Origin: Rhynchopus sp. YZ270_cl-10
Lineage: Eukaryota > Euglenozoa > Diplonemea > Diplonemida > Diplonemidae
Direction: 5' to 3'
Assembly: GCA_964035575.1 (NCBI GenBank)
Contig: OZ037852.1
Coordinates: 1,426,001 to 1,490,000, forward strand
Length of the DNA: 64,000 bases
In this document: in pieces, positions 1-10,757 of the stretch
Layout of the letters: every line of letters starts with the position of its first letter
Position numbering within the stretch: position 1 is the stretch's first letter
The notes under the pieces: generated by a model
Seen by the model: only the letters and a program-made list of their open reading frames with translations
Told to the model about the DNA's origin: nothing
Database searches by the model: none
Made by a program: the position numbers and the translations under genes

Positions 1-352
1 TTGACTGATGAGTGGAAGCGGGAGGAAGATCAGCGGTTTCCACGAAACATGAACAGGGGAGGGCGGGTCACGTGGATTGCCCGTTCGCGGGGGGGCACGT
101 AGTCAAAGTTTTCAAAAAAGAAAAGAACAGGGAATAAAAAAAACCCCCTCCTTCGGGTACTTTATATGTACAGAACCCATCTCTTAGGATGATACCATAA
201 TCAAGAAGGAAAAAACCGCTAAACCCCTCTCGCATCATCTGTGCGAGTCTATTTTCTTTTCTTTTCCCCTTTGCATTATTGTTCATTTCTCTCCGTCAAA
301 TGATTTTTTTTTTCCTAAATTTTTCTTGCATATTTTTTAACTGTTTTTTGAA

Positions 353-384
353 GGTGGCTAAAGCACCAGAGGCTTGGTTTCATC
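353..384 (+). repeat. stem-loop repeat, GGTG/CATC type
   Basis: The outer arms GGTG and CATC pair, and an inner AAGC/GCTT stem encloses the loop ACCAGAG. It follows a T-rich tract and AAG, as many copies of this family do. Confidence 0.5.
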
Positions 385-456
385 TTTTAATTTGTCCACC
401 ATGCAAATATCCCGCTACAGAAATGTGTGTGTGTGTTTCTTTTTTTTTGTTTTTGA

Positions 457-600
457 TCGAGGTGACTAAGCACGCGAGTTTTAGTCAGGACTTAAAACAA
501 ATTGCCACCCACGAGTAGCAATAACACACAAAAAAACAAACAAACGACTCCAAAGAATAATCAAATCAGACTAAGCACGAGAGGCTTAGGTTCGTCTTAT
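457..600 (+). repeat. composite dispersed repeat, copy 1
   Basis: The segment contains GGTGACTAAGC, then a small hairpin (ATTGC 501-505 with GCAAT 518-522, loop containing CACGAG), an ACACACAAAA tail, and a second hairpin preceded by AATCAGA. The same order recurs at about 21710-21835 and, shortened, at about 47165-47270. Confidence 0.6.
571..595 (+). repeat. stem-loop repeat, CTAAGC/GCTTAG
   Basis: A perfect 6-bp inner stem, CTAAGC (571-576) with GCTTAG (584-589), encloses the loop ACGAGAG and is followed by GTTCGTC. Confidence 0.7.
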
Positions 601-963
601 TTCGTATTTAACTTTCTTCTTTTTTTTTCTCTCTCCGAAAGAAAACAGAAAAAGGTATACCAGTCGCTTTAGTTCCCCACTAAGGTGGGTGGAAGAGGCG
701 ATTGTCCACACAGCAAAAATCTTCAAAAAAAAAAAAAAAAAAAGAGCCATTGCCACACTCCCCATTCACTGGCAGGGAGCGATGTACCAAGAAAATGCGC
801 TTGCCCTCCCCCCTCCCCTTACAGGTGGGGTGAAGGAAGGTTGTGGAAAAAAACATGTATTTTTGTCCCCATTTTCGTGACTACCCGGCAGGGGGGCGTT
901 CAAGAAGAACCCACCTCAGTCGATTGCTGCTACCACAGTACTATAATTTCAATGCACCTTTTT

Positions 964-1913
964 TGGGGTGGCGACAAGGGGGGTCGGAACTGGGCAGTCA
1001 CGAAAAATCACGAAAAATCACAAAGAATCATTTTTCTTCTTTGTGATTCTTTGCGACAGGTCGTGATTTTTTGTGATTTTTTGCGATTTTTTGTGATATT
1101 TTGTGATATTTTGTGATTTTTTGTGATCTTTTGTGATCGACATATTTTGAGATGAGCTTTTTTTTGTCCCACTCTGGTAGTGTAGTGTACTGTACTCCCA
1201 ATCCCCTGTGTATACTGTGTATACTGTGTATACTGTGTATACTGTGTATACTGTGTATACTGTGTATACTGTGTATACTGTGTATACTGTGTATACTGTG
1301 TATACTGTGTATACTGTGTATACTGTGTATACTGTGTATACTGTGTATACTGTGTATACTGTGTATACTGTGTATACTGTGTATACTGTGTATACTGTGT
1401 ATACTGTGTATACTGTGTATACTGTGTATACTGTGTATACTGTGTGTACTGTGTATACTGTGTATACTGCGGAAATTGACCAAAAACGAGAACTTGTCCA
1501 TTTCGGCAAATTGACCCCACCACTGGTCGGACGGATTCCGGAAATGCAAATACCGCCGTTTAAAAGCTTCATCAACGAAAACAAAAAAAAAATTTTCCAA
1601 CACATGAATGCCCCAAAACGGCATGACAACTGGTAGAAACACGGTAGGGAATCGGTTATGCAGCCACGCCGAAAAAGTTCAATTTTAAGCGAAACTTACA
1701 CACACTTACGTACAACTGAGCACAACTGAGCATTACTGAGCAGAATTACACCACAATTACAGCACAATTACAGCGGCCCAAAACGGTACACTTTTGTGAT
1801 TTTTTGTGATTTTTCGTGATTTTTCGTGATTTTTTGTGAATTTTTGTGATCGACAGAATTTGAAAATATTTTTTGTGAATATTTTTTTCCACACCCCCCC
1901 TGTCGCCACCCCA
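964..1913. mobile_element. non-autonomous TIR element, TGGGGTGGCGAC family, copy 1
   Basis: The terminal inverted repeat TGGGGTGGCGACAAGGGGGG is matched by its complement at 1894-1913. Inside the ends are arms of repeated TTTTTGTGA-like units (inverted on the two sides), a 9-bp minisatellite, and a core module with TTGACCCCACCACTGG at about 1510. The flanks are runs of T, compatible with a 5-bp duplication. A near-identical copy lies at 42027-43012, which suggests recent movement. There is no transposase-like reading frame. Confidence 0.85.
1208..1469 (+). repeat. 9-bp minisatellite, GTGTATACT unit
   Basis: About 29 tandem copies of GTGTATACT. The unit length is divisible by 3 and contains no stop in any frame, so it creates spurious long reading frames on both strands. 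Confidence 0.95.
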
Positions 1914-2560
1914 TTTTTTTTTTTTTTTTTTTTTTTTTTGACTGTTTTTCATCTTCGCAAAGACATTTTTTTGTATTCCTTATTGCATTTCTTTACCACA
2001 AAATACCTAGAGAAATCCCAAGCTCCTGTTCGCATCCCCTTTTGGGTGATAACCTGTTTACTCCACAACTCCGTTTGTAAATAACAAACGGTCCTGCTGT
2101 TAGAGGTTTGACTGCATGTGTTCGTGGTTTGGGTGGCTTAAGGTATTGTACCGTCCCCGGTGTTTTTTTTTTTTTTTTTTTTTTTTTAGTTTTTTTTTTG
2201 TTTTCCAGTGCCAGGCTGCGTCCGCCAATGAACAGTGAGGCGTTTTTTTTTGCACTTTTTCGAAACTTTCTTTCATTTCAGACTTATTTTATTATTTCAA
2301 CATACAGGGTTCGTTCTGTAACCCCCTCTTTGGTGTTTTGTTCCTGCAGACCAGGGGCAAAAACCCTTTCCCAAAAAAATTGGCGGGATGGGATTTTTTT
2401 TTTTAAATCTGTTGAAAGGTGATTTACTGCCAGTAAGCAACGATAGGCTGAAGGTCATCTAACTAGCCTTTTCTCTAATATTGTAGATGCAATACTTTAG
2501 ATGTGTGTGATATCATTTTTTTGTTTTGTTTGGGCTATCCTAAGTGGGATGTGGTCCAGA

Positions 2561-2590
2561 AATGTGTGTACTGTGTGAGGCACATTCATC
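2561..2590 (+). repeat. stem-loop repeat, AATGTG/CACATT
   Basis: AATGTG (2561-2566) pairs perfectly with CACATT (2581-2586). The loop contains GTGTGAGG, and TTCATC closes the element. Confidence 0.6.
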
Positions 2591-3148
2591 TTTCAAGTTA
2601 TCTGTAATTACGGGAGGAGCCACTGAAACTGTTCAAACAGGCTTTCGTCCACCCCCCCTACCCTTCCCAGTCCACACCACGTTGTAGCGAAAGAGGCGCC
2701 GCTTCGTCGTGTTACGCGTGACAGAAGAAGAAAAAGGAAAAAAAAAAAAAATGACACTTACGGTGGACCCCTGACCCCCTCAAATCCAAGGGTTGTTTTA
2801 AAAGTATTTTATTATCCCGGGGTGCCAAAGAAACATTCTCGAAAGAAGAAGAAAAAAAAAGAAAGAAAAAAAAAAATCTGGCGAAGAGAAAATATTCCCT
2901 CAAAAAAAAAAATTTTTTTTTTTTGGGGAGAACTCTCTGTCGAGCGACAAAAAACGAAGACCCCGCTGTTTTCATTTTGTTTCTTAATATTTTTGTGCAC
3001 AGTGGGGAAGGCACACACAATACACACACAGAGAGAGGGGGTTTTCACCACCACCCCCCCCCCCCCCCCTTTTTTTTCTACTTTTTTCCCGATCACCTTC
3101 CTACAAGACAAACTTCTCGCCACTATCGTGATGGCATTGATTGTATCA

Positions 3149-3186
3149 TGGTGAGTGAGCACGAGAGAGACACTGAGCTTTTCATT
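3149..3186 (+). repeat. stem-loop repeat, weak copy
   Basis: It has GGTGAGTGAGC, then the family loop ACGAGAG, then CACTGAGC and TTCATT. The stem AGTG/CACT is short and the outer pairing imperfect. Confidence 0.4.
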
Positions 3187-3204
3187 CAATACCATTTTCT
3201 TTCA

Positions 3205-3234
3205 GATGTGTATGCACGGTGAGGTGCATTCATC
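3205..3234 (+). repeat. stem-loop repeat, ATGCAC/GTGCAT
   Basis: Outer GATG (3205-3208) pairs with CATC (3231-3234). The inner stem ATGCAC (3212-3217) pairs perfectly with GTGCAT (3224-3229), and the loop is GGTGAG. Confidence 0.7.
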
Positions 3235-3335
3235 TTTTTCATTTAATTTAGGATTTTCCCCAAATCATTCCTTTCTTCCAATGCAAAAAAAATATCTGAA
3301 TAATACAGGAAACGCGAATAGTCGCGGAAAATATA

Positions 3336-5928
3336 TACCGTAATTGTAAAAATATTGGGACGTAAAAAAGTTGAAACGTAAAAATGTTGGGCCGTAAAAA
3401 TGTTGGGACAGCTGGGCCAAAAATTCCCGTCCCAACATTTTTACGGCCCAACATATTTACGTTAGGGCATTTTTACGTAGATTTTGTTAGGGAAGATTTG
3501 TCTTAGCATTTTTTTTTTTTTTTTTTTTTTTTTTACGATTACCTAGCGAGTAGGCGGGTTGAACGTCACTGGCACGTGTCAAAGTTTTCAAAAAAAAAAG
3601 AGAAAAGTTCGATTTCGGCCTCAAAAATTACCGTGACACCGATTTGTCACGGAATTTTGTCACGGAATTTTTTTGAAAGATTCGATTTCGTGACAAAAAA
3701 AAATCGATTTCGTGACAAACCGATTTTTTCATTGACAAAAAAAATTCGATTTCGTGACAAATCCAAAAATTCAGTGACAAAAAAATGTCAATGAAAAAAT
3801 GGATTTTGTCAAGGAAACCGAACTTTTTGTCACGGAAAAAGTCGTGACAGAAATGGATTTTGTCAAGGAAACCAAATTTTTTGTCACGGAAAAAGTCGTG
3901 ACAGGGCACTGGGTACTGGGTACACTGGATACAAGGATAAAAGTCGTGAAAGAGCAACCACAGCTCCACATGACAAACACAAAAGTGTCCAGTCACGTGG
4001 GGCATTCATGCACTGAGGAGATAATGTTCCAACAATTTACAAGAAAGATTACTTAACCTACTGCTGGAAGTTGCCAGGTCGTAGTAACACACAAAGTGTG
4101 CCTCCGTTCGGGAAGACCGGATATTCTAGAGATCAAAAAGGCCTCAAGAATATCTTCCGGTAGTCAAGGTATAACCGAATGAACGGCCCAAGACCCCCGT
4201 GGAGAAGTTAAATGTGTAATGCTATCAGGTAGAAACTGCGAACACTGTCTTACCCTCCTCAATGCATGGTGGAAGATGTCTTTACAACAAATATCCTGTA
4301 CCCAGGTACCCAGGTTCCCAGACCCACGTAGTACCACGTCGCAGTACTACGCAAAATTTACCACCAGACCCCGTCTTCGTGCACCTTAAGTACAACGCCG
4401 CAGACAGGCCAAACATGCGTTGGACTCAGAGGAATGCCTGCTGTGCAGTGTATCAAACATGAGAACCAACTCCCAGAAACAAGGGGCGCCTTTTGGCGGG
4501 CGTTGTTGAGGGTGTTTGGGGTGCAAAGTTTTCCACAATTTTGATGCGCGGGTACAGAAGTGTTATCTTGTTCTTTCATCTCTAGGAATGTAAATGTCAA
4601 TCGCGTTTAACTACCACTAGGGCTTGTTCAGTGAACCCACAAGGGGTCGAAGGGGGTTGGTTATCCCATAGCTATCAAAGGTTGTGTCGACCAGGCTAAA
4701 CCACTATGTTACGCTGTACGTTGTTAAATCCGAAGAAATAACACTTTAGCAGCCGCAGGAAGTTTGCTAAAAAGAGTGCCTCACGCTACACAAACCACCA
4801 CCCGCGATTGACTTAGATGTTATAACAAAGAGAATTCAGAACAAAACAACACCCTGCCCCATACACACTAAATTGTCATGCTTCGAGAGCATGCCTGGGC
4901 CAAAATTACTATGACGAAAAGGCAACAAGACCACCCACAAGGAGTGTGAATTGTGCACTGGTTTTCTGGGGGAACAAACAATATTTTCTTGTGTCTAGTC
5001 CTCCGGAAGCAGAGGACAGACTTTCCGGAAGGTTTCCAAAGGTCGAATTTCTTGCACTAGCTATGCTCCCTGGTTAATGGCTATAGCAGTGACTGACAAA
5101 GTGTTCCCACCCCCCTTTCCACCACCATAATAACCGAACTCTGCTTATCAAACCACAATCTGAATCTGCTTCCGTCGCATGCGCTGGTGGATTCGATCTG
5201 TTTTGGTGTGTGTAATGGAATGTATGGGTGAGGGTTGGGGTATTAGGTATAGAAACTTGCGCACCCATTAATTTTTTACCGAATGAAAATGAAATCTGCA
5301 ATGAGTGTCTGCTGCATATCATTTAGTGGGGCTGGCCTCTGGCCAGAGGCGTGCAAACCTGACCGTGTTCGCGATATACTAAGTCTTGCATAATCATAAA
5401 GTTATCATACCTTGTGTCTTCAGTCTCTGCCCTTAGGTTTCTAGACAGCTCAAGAATGGCCTCTTTTGTGTTTGTCAAGTGGCTGTCTGGTCACTTTTCA
5501 GTGACTGGCGGGTTGGCTGTCACGACTTTTTCCTTGACAAAATCCATTTTTTTCAATGACATTTTTTTGTCAATGAAAAAATGGATTTGTCACGAAATCG
5601 AATTTTTTTTTTGTCAATGAAAAAAGTCATTTGTCACTAAATTGAATTTTGTGTGTCAATGAAAAAATCGGCTTGTCACGAAATCGAACTTTTTTTGTCA
5701 CGAAATCGAATCTTTCAAAAAAATTCCGTGACAAAGTACCGTGACAAATCGGTGTCACGGGTATTTTCGAGGCCGAAATCGAACTTTTCTCAAAAAAAAA
5801 ATGCTAAGACAAATAGGCTCAAGCCAAAGTAGCCCAAAAAATGTTGGGCCGTAAAAATGTTGGGACGAGCGAGCCTTTTTTGGGCTGTCCCAACATTTTT
5901 ACGGCCCAACATTTTTACAATTACGGTA
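3336..5928. mobile_element. foldback-like element, TACCGTAATTG ends
   Basis: The ends TACCGTAATTGTAAAAAT (3336) and its complement (to 5928) form the TIR; a TA dinucleotide may be the target duplication. Inner arms are long and made of short inverted tandem units: CGTAAAAATGTTGGG-type units next to the ends, then units with GTCACGAAATCGAA (about 3590-3900 and 5520-5790). The core, about 3900-5450, is non-repetitive and has no credible reading frame. Its 4260-5070 part matches 53220-53965 in an element whose ends are unrelated. Confidence 0.8.
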
Positions 5929-6136
5929 ATGTCAGTAAAAAAAAAATAGAACTGATTTTTAACGAGTTGACCAGCAACTACCTCCTTCTATTCTTCTGGT
6001 CGCACAACACTTACAAACTAAAACCTATACCAACCCATACAGCTCAGTGTCAAGGAATGTTATTTAGGGTGGAATAAATCCCCCCAAAATCGGACAAAAA
6101 AAAAAATACAAGAAAGCCAATTGCAAGAAGACAAAA
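5929..6136. other. short spacer between TIR elements
   Basis: A 208-bp AT-rich spacer. I see no gene or repeat in it. Confidence 0.4.
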
Positions 6137-6581
6137 TACCGTCTTTTGAAAAAATATGGACCAGAAATAACATGGACCAGAATAATGATGGACCAGAACA
6201 ATCATGGACCTTTTGGGATTTTTTTTTTTTTTATGGACCTATTTTTCTGGTCCGACATATGTGTGGGGTTTTTTTGTACTTGTCCAGAATTTTGACAGGG
6301 AGTCGCGCGCGCGAAGCGCGTGCGACGACCGCTTGTGTGGGGAGAAAGCTCGGAATGGGTCTACCGGGCCACATATAAGCCGAGATGCCCCGCCAACGTG
6401 CGGTACCGAAAGCTCGGAATGGGTCTGAAAATGGACAAGTTCAAAAAAAAAAAGCCTAACACAGATGGACCAGAAATAACATGGACCAGAACAATGATGG
6501 ACCAGAACAATTATGGACTTTTTGGGATTTTTTTTTTTTATGGACCTATTTTTCTGGTCCATAATTTTTCAAAAGACGGTA
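6137..6581. mobile_element. foldback-like element, TACCGTCTTTTG ends
   Basis: TACCGTCTTTTGAAAAA at 6137 is inverted at the right end (to 6581). The arms are repeats of ATGGACCAGAA-like units, inverted on the two sides. The centre has a GC-rich palindrome near 6300 and two copies of AAAGCTCGGAATGGGTCT. Its terminal hexamer TACCGT is shared with 3336-5928 and 6811-6912. Confidence 0.8.
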
Positions 6582-6810
6582 ACTCTAAAAAAAGGGTATT
6601 TTTTTTTCTTCTTTGACAACTTCTTCTTTAAAACGAGATCAAGAAAACCCATGTGTTTTTATATTTATACTCCTCTATGTTATTTTTTGCTTCTCCTCTC
6701 TCTCTTTTTTATTGCTTTGTTTTTCTTCATTTTTTACTCTTTTTTTGAAGGTGGCTAAATTTTCTTCTCTATCTTTTTTTTTCTTTTTGTGCTTTCTCTT
6801 CTTTAGAAAG

Positions 6811-6912
6811 TACCGTATTCGTACGAATTAGCGACCGTAAATATGTTCGGACCTTTTCAGGATTTTTCTGGTTCGACCTTTTTTACGGTCGAACATTTTA
6901 ACGAATACGGTA
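6811..6912. mobile_element. mini TIR element, TACCGTATTCGT ends
   Basis: A 102-bp palindromic element: TACCGTATTCGT at the left and ACGAATACGGTA at the right, with an inner GACCGTAAA/TTTACGGTC pair. It shares the TACCGT terminus with two neighbours. Confidence 0.7.
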
Positions 6913-6946
6913 TATGAAACACTTTTTTTTTTTTGTCTATCTTTCG

Positions 6947-7244
6947 CAGGCTCTCCGCTAGGATTTCCGATTTTGAAAATATTCTGTTGATGGTCCACGT
7001 TGGTGGGGTACATGCTTGCGCCGCAGGCGCACGGTACGCAACTTTTTTTTTTACCAACGCCCGATTTTGACTTTTTTGGGACGTTTGAGCACTCACCTCT
7101 CCATATCTTCTTCTCCTGAGCTTTTTTGACAGGTAGAACGGGTCTGAACCACTTAGCAGAACTTTTTTTTTTTTTCTTTTTTTCCCCATTTTCAAAAAGT
7201 TCTGTTGACAATCAACAGAACTTTAGTACCTAGCGGAGTGCCTG
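6947..7244 (-). mobile_element. hAT-type MITE, copy 1
   Basis: A 298-bp element with imperfect TIRs (CAGGCTCTCCGCTAGG at the left, CAGGCACTCCGCTAGG as the inverted right end). Perfect 8-bp target duplications ATCTTTCG lie at 6939-6946 and 7245-7252. The 8-bp duplication and CAGG-type terminus are typical of hAT transposons. A second 298-bp copy in the opposite orientation is at 50669-50966. The near-identity of the copies implies recent movement by a transposase encoded elsewhere. Confidence 0.9.
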
Positions 7245-7286
7245 ATCTTTCGATTGAAAAGAATATCTTAATCATTTTGTACAGTA

Positions 7287-7313
7287 GATGTGTGCGCGGG
7301 TGTGGCATTCATC
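7287..7313 (+). repeat. stem-loop repeat, GATG/CATC
   Basis: Outer GATG (7287-7290) pairs with CATC (7310-7313). A short inner TGC/GCA stem encloses a loop with GGGTGTG. Confidence 0.5.
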
Positions 7314-7420
7314 TTTGACCGTTTTCCTTATCTTACAACAAAGCACAGTGAATATTTTACAGGTGTAGGAACTACACTTGTCAAGAATTTTTATCAAAAA
7401 AAAAATAAATAAATAAACGG

Positions 7421-7535
7421 TAGTGGAGTGCATCCCTCGGGTTGTGTCTAATTTTCTACTTGATTGGCTTACAACAGTGCACTACGCCACAATCACAATC
7501 GGTTTACACTAATACAACCAAGTTTTTCACACATA
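7421..7535 (+). repeat. ACTAATACAACC repeat, expanded copy
   Basis: It begins TAGTGGAGTGCATCCCTCGG and ends ACACTAATACAACCAAGTTT before an A-rich stretch, with about 55 extra bases in the middle relative to the 9045 copy. Confidence 0.55.
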
Positions 7536-8090
7536 AAAAAAACGAACCTTTTTTTTTTAGATGCTTCAACTCTGTCTCTACAAAAAAAAAATCCCTGAAA
7601 GAAAGCAACTGTGTGTGTGTGTCCAGCACACATCGCGCTCTGGGCCAAATACTTAGCTTGGCTCAGGCAATTCGGTGTATGGTGGGTATTACAGAGTGAC
7701 ATGAGTGAAATGCAAGCAGAAAAGAGGGTGCAGGGCAAGCGGCTGTATATTGAAAATAATATTATACGGCGGTCGTACAACAAAAACCGTTCTTTTATTT
7801 TAAAAAAAAGGCACGCCGTTGTGCGTTAAGCGTTTCTCCCCCTGCTTTGATCAGGTGTGTGCCCGTGAGGCCATTTCCCAGTTTTCTTATCTTATCACAA
7901 TGCCCCTTTTCCTGCCCTGCCATTTGAGGGTTAGTATCCCTTAAAAACACAAATTTCATCATATTTGCTGTGCAAATCTTTTTATAAAAACTATTTTATA
8001 TACTTTGTATTCAGTAGAATAGAAAGTGTATGAAATTTTTTTGACTGAGATGCGTTTTCGCACGTTTCAACTACTCTTTTTTTTTATTAA

Positions 8091-8114
8091 GGTGAGGACG
8101 CCGAGGCCCATCTC
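8091..8114 (+). repeat. stem-loop repeat, weak copy
   Basis: GGTGAG and CCCATC flank a loop containing GCCGAGG. Pairing is partial, but the position after a T tract and AA fits the family. Confidence 0.35.
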
Positions 8115-9044
8115 CAACCTTTTCAAAAAGCGAGTCTACAAAGGAAGCGCATGTCTTTCGCAAACCCCCTTTTTTTTGTCTCATTGCTTTATTCCCATGG
8201 GTGTTACAGTGTCTGTTCCCGTAGAGGGGATTTGGCATTATCAACGCCTCTGTGTTTTTTTTTTTTTTTTCAAATATTCATAAAAAACCAAGTTCTTGAC
8301 AATAGGAAATAGAATCGTTAGGTGCGTGTCCACTAATTGTTTCTTTTCTTTTTCTTTTTTGTGCACAGGCACATTCAGTTTTTTGTTTTAAAGTTTTTTT
8401 TTTTTCTTTCACACTAGCAGAGATTCAATCAATGGGGGGAAATGTTTTTCCTTCCTGTACTCTGCGTGCCGGTTCGTCTGGTGAGGCGTTAAATGCACTT
8501 TCAGGTGCTATTTCTATTTGACACTCTCATCCCGAAGCTGTACTCATTTGGTTGTTATAGGACTACACTCACTAAGTGAGTGGTGAAGGCACTAGGTCCA
8601 TCTTTTAGACAACTTTTTTCTTTTCACGGCGGACTACTCAGGGGGGGGGGGGCTACATGCTAATCCAAATGAACAGTGTTTTACGACCAGAAACGCTGCT
8701 AGTTTGGTCGTTACTACTGTAGTTTCCATTAGTAGTTCAAAAATGGCTAGTCCGCCGTATTCAGGTGCTGTCTCCCCTCGCTCTCTCTGCCTTTATCAGA
8801 CTATCAGGGGTTGTGCAGTACCCACTTTCCCTCCCAGAATCCTCTCATCGCACGCTTTGCCGCTGGTTTAAATCAAAAGATGCATGTATGATAGTATTCC
8901 CTTTGCCCCTCCAGGAATCACTCTGCATGTACCCAAGCTTATTTTTTTGTTTTAATTTTTCGTCAAACAACATGAGTATGTTTGTTGGTACAACCCTGCA
9001 TCGAACAAGATATGTAACGCAAAAAAAAAAAAGAAAGAAATTAT

Positions 9045-9092
9045 AGTGGAGTTCATCCTCGGGGTGTCTACACTAATACAACCAAGTTTTCA
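9045..9092 (+). repeat. ACTAATACAACC repeat, compact copy
   Basis: GTGGAGTTCATCCTCGGGGT is followed by GTCTACACTAATACAACC, AAGTTTTC and an A-rich run. CATCC and GGGTG can form a small stem. Related copies lie at 7421, 39945, 48120, 50181 and 51059, plus one split by the element at 40230; all are on the + strand. Confidence 0.65.
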
Positions 9093-10463
9093 AAGAAAAA
9101 AAAAAAAAGAAAAAAACAGAAAAACAGAAAAAAACACATCTGCTCCCTTTTCTTCTCCAAATATTGAAGCTCTCTCTCACGCAGCAAAAGAGGATCATGA
9201 GTTTTGTGAGGTCTCATGTCTCTTATTACATGTAAGCGTCATACTCTATCAGGTATGACGTTGTAACGACGCAAACAAGCTTTATCACAAAAAAGGTGAC
9301 TCTGTGAAGCGCAAACCATTTTTTTTTTTTGGGGGGGGGGAGTGAAAAGTGAACTGTATACACATTTCACTTTCACCCTTTTTTAAAAAAAAGTTTTCGG
9401 AAAAAAATGGTGATTTTGTCGATAAATTTTACGCGGGGGAGAAAAAAAAAAACTTTCACCAACAACATGCCCAAGAGAAAATTAAAATCTAAAAAAGTAA
9501 AAATAAATCTCATCAGCAGCAATGGCTACATCTGGTGCCATCTTTCCTCTTTCCCCTTTACCCTGGGCTATAGTCTGTTCTTGTATTTTGGTTCTGCACT
9601 TTTTACGAATAACTGATGTTCCGGAGGGGGAGATATAGTCCTTGACACAGGGGGCTACTTTACCCGGGTTTGCCCCCTAGATTGATTATTTTTCTCTCTC
9701 TCTCTCTTTTTTTTCCTAAAATAAAATGATGTTGGTTCCTAAGCTTATAACTCAAGAACGACTCATTTTATTTGTTTATATTTTTTTGTGCAAGGTGCGC
9801 GGGGTGGGGTGAAAAAGGTTGTGGCCCCGTTCGCCTGTACCACACCCAGACCCTTGCACTCCATTTTTATTTTTTTTTATTTTTGTGCAGAACCAGACGA
9901 GACACAACGGGTGCAAAGTAGGCGCAAGCCTACCCACCCGAGCTCTCCTCAGCCGTTCCCTTCTATATCTCTCCCCCTTTCCCCTTCAACGCTGGTTGAG
10001 GGGAGTATAGCTCAAAATGGATGTGATGCAACATCACTTTGAGGCAAAAAAGAAAAAAAAGAAATAAATTTTTTTGACGAAAAATAAAAAAATAAAAATG
10101 ACGAAAATGAACGCATATTCTCCAATTTATTAATATGTGTGTAACTTTTTTAGGTTATATTTGATAAGAAGGCCCAAGAAAAAAAATGGTGCACTTATGT
10201 ACGCGGTAATAAAAGGCATTTTTTTTTTTAAATGTGGATACGTTCTCTGTCTTTTTTAAAAAACCCCTGTACAATTTAGAAAAGAATGATCAGGATATGA
10301 ACAGAGCAGAGTCCCTTCCCCCCCCATCATGCTCATCAATTCGTCTGTACGCCGTGACGACGACTATTTGTGTTTGCAAAATCAGTTGGTGGAAAAAAAT
10401 CCCCTAAGTGGGAATATGTCCCAGTACCGTTGAGCGTTTTTTTTTCTTGTTTTCACCATATAA

Positions 10464-10608
10464 CACCTGATTTTTACCCCGCGTATAGGCGCGTATGAGT
10501 GCGTAAAGGCGTGTACGGACGGTCCGTATATGCCTGTACGGACCTATACGGTCCTATGCGGCCCTTTTCGCGACTATACACGCCTATACGCGGGGTAAAA
10601 ATCAGGTG
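10464..10608. mobile_element. palindromic mini TIR element, CACCTGATTTTTACCCC ends
   Basis: A 145-bp element whose 28-nt ends, starting CACCTGATTTTTACCCC and running into CGCGTATAGGCG, are near-perfect inverted repeats. The centre is made of units related to GTACGG and CGTATA. No clear target duplication is visible. Confidence 0.75.
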
Positions 10609-10697
10609 GTATCCTATCAATTTATTGATTGCATAAATATTATGATGAAAATACTTGTTTTCTTCTAAAGGTGATTACGTACACTTTTAGTATCTAA

Positions 10698-10733
<36 letters not shown>

Positions 10734-10757
10734 GATGTGTGTGTGTGAGACGCACAT
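10734..10757 (+). repeat. stem-loop repeat, ATGTGTG/CGCACAT
   Basis: ATGTGTG (10735-10741) pairs with CGCACAT (10751-10757), with one G-U. It directly follows a T30 tract. Confidence 0.5.

Larger units (their letters stand above)
1..963. other. intergenic, low complexity
   Basis: No supported gene. The stretch is T- and A-rich and holds two hairpin repeats (353-384, 571-595), part of a composite repeat (457-600) and a CAAAGTTTTC motif near 102 followed by an A-rich run, like the tails of the ACTAATACAACC repeat family. Confidence 0.6.
1914..3335. other. intergenic, homopolymer-rich
   Basis: No supported gene. It holds T tracts (about 1915-1939, 2161-2187), a C run at about 3054-3069, and three stem-loop repeats (2561-2590, 3149-3186, 3205-3234). 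Confidence 0.6.

Noticed and set aside
353-600. tRNA genes or tRNA-derived SINEs as the source of the hairpin repeats
   Set aside because: GGTTCATC vaguely recalls a B box, but there is no A box at proper spacing, no cloverleaf, and the inner stem sequence is variable.
1208-1469. CRISPR array
   Set aside because: Repeats are head to tail with no spacers, in a eukaryotic genome.
1008-1642. Long open frames of YTV, YTQ, HSI and CIL repeats on both strands, and similar ones at 42071-42730
   Set aside because: They are products of the 9-bp GTGTATACT minisatellite, which is open in all frames.
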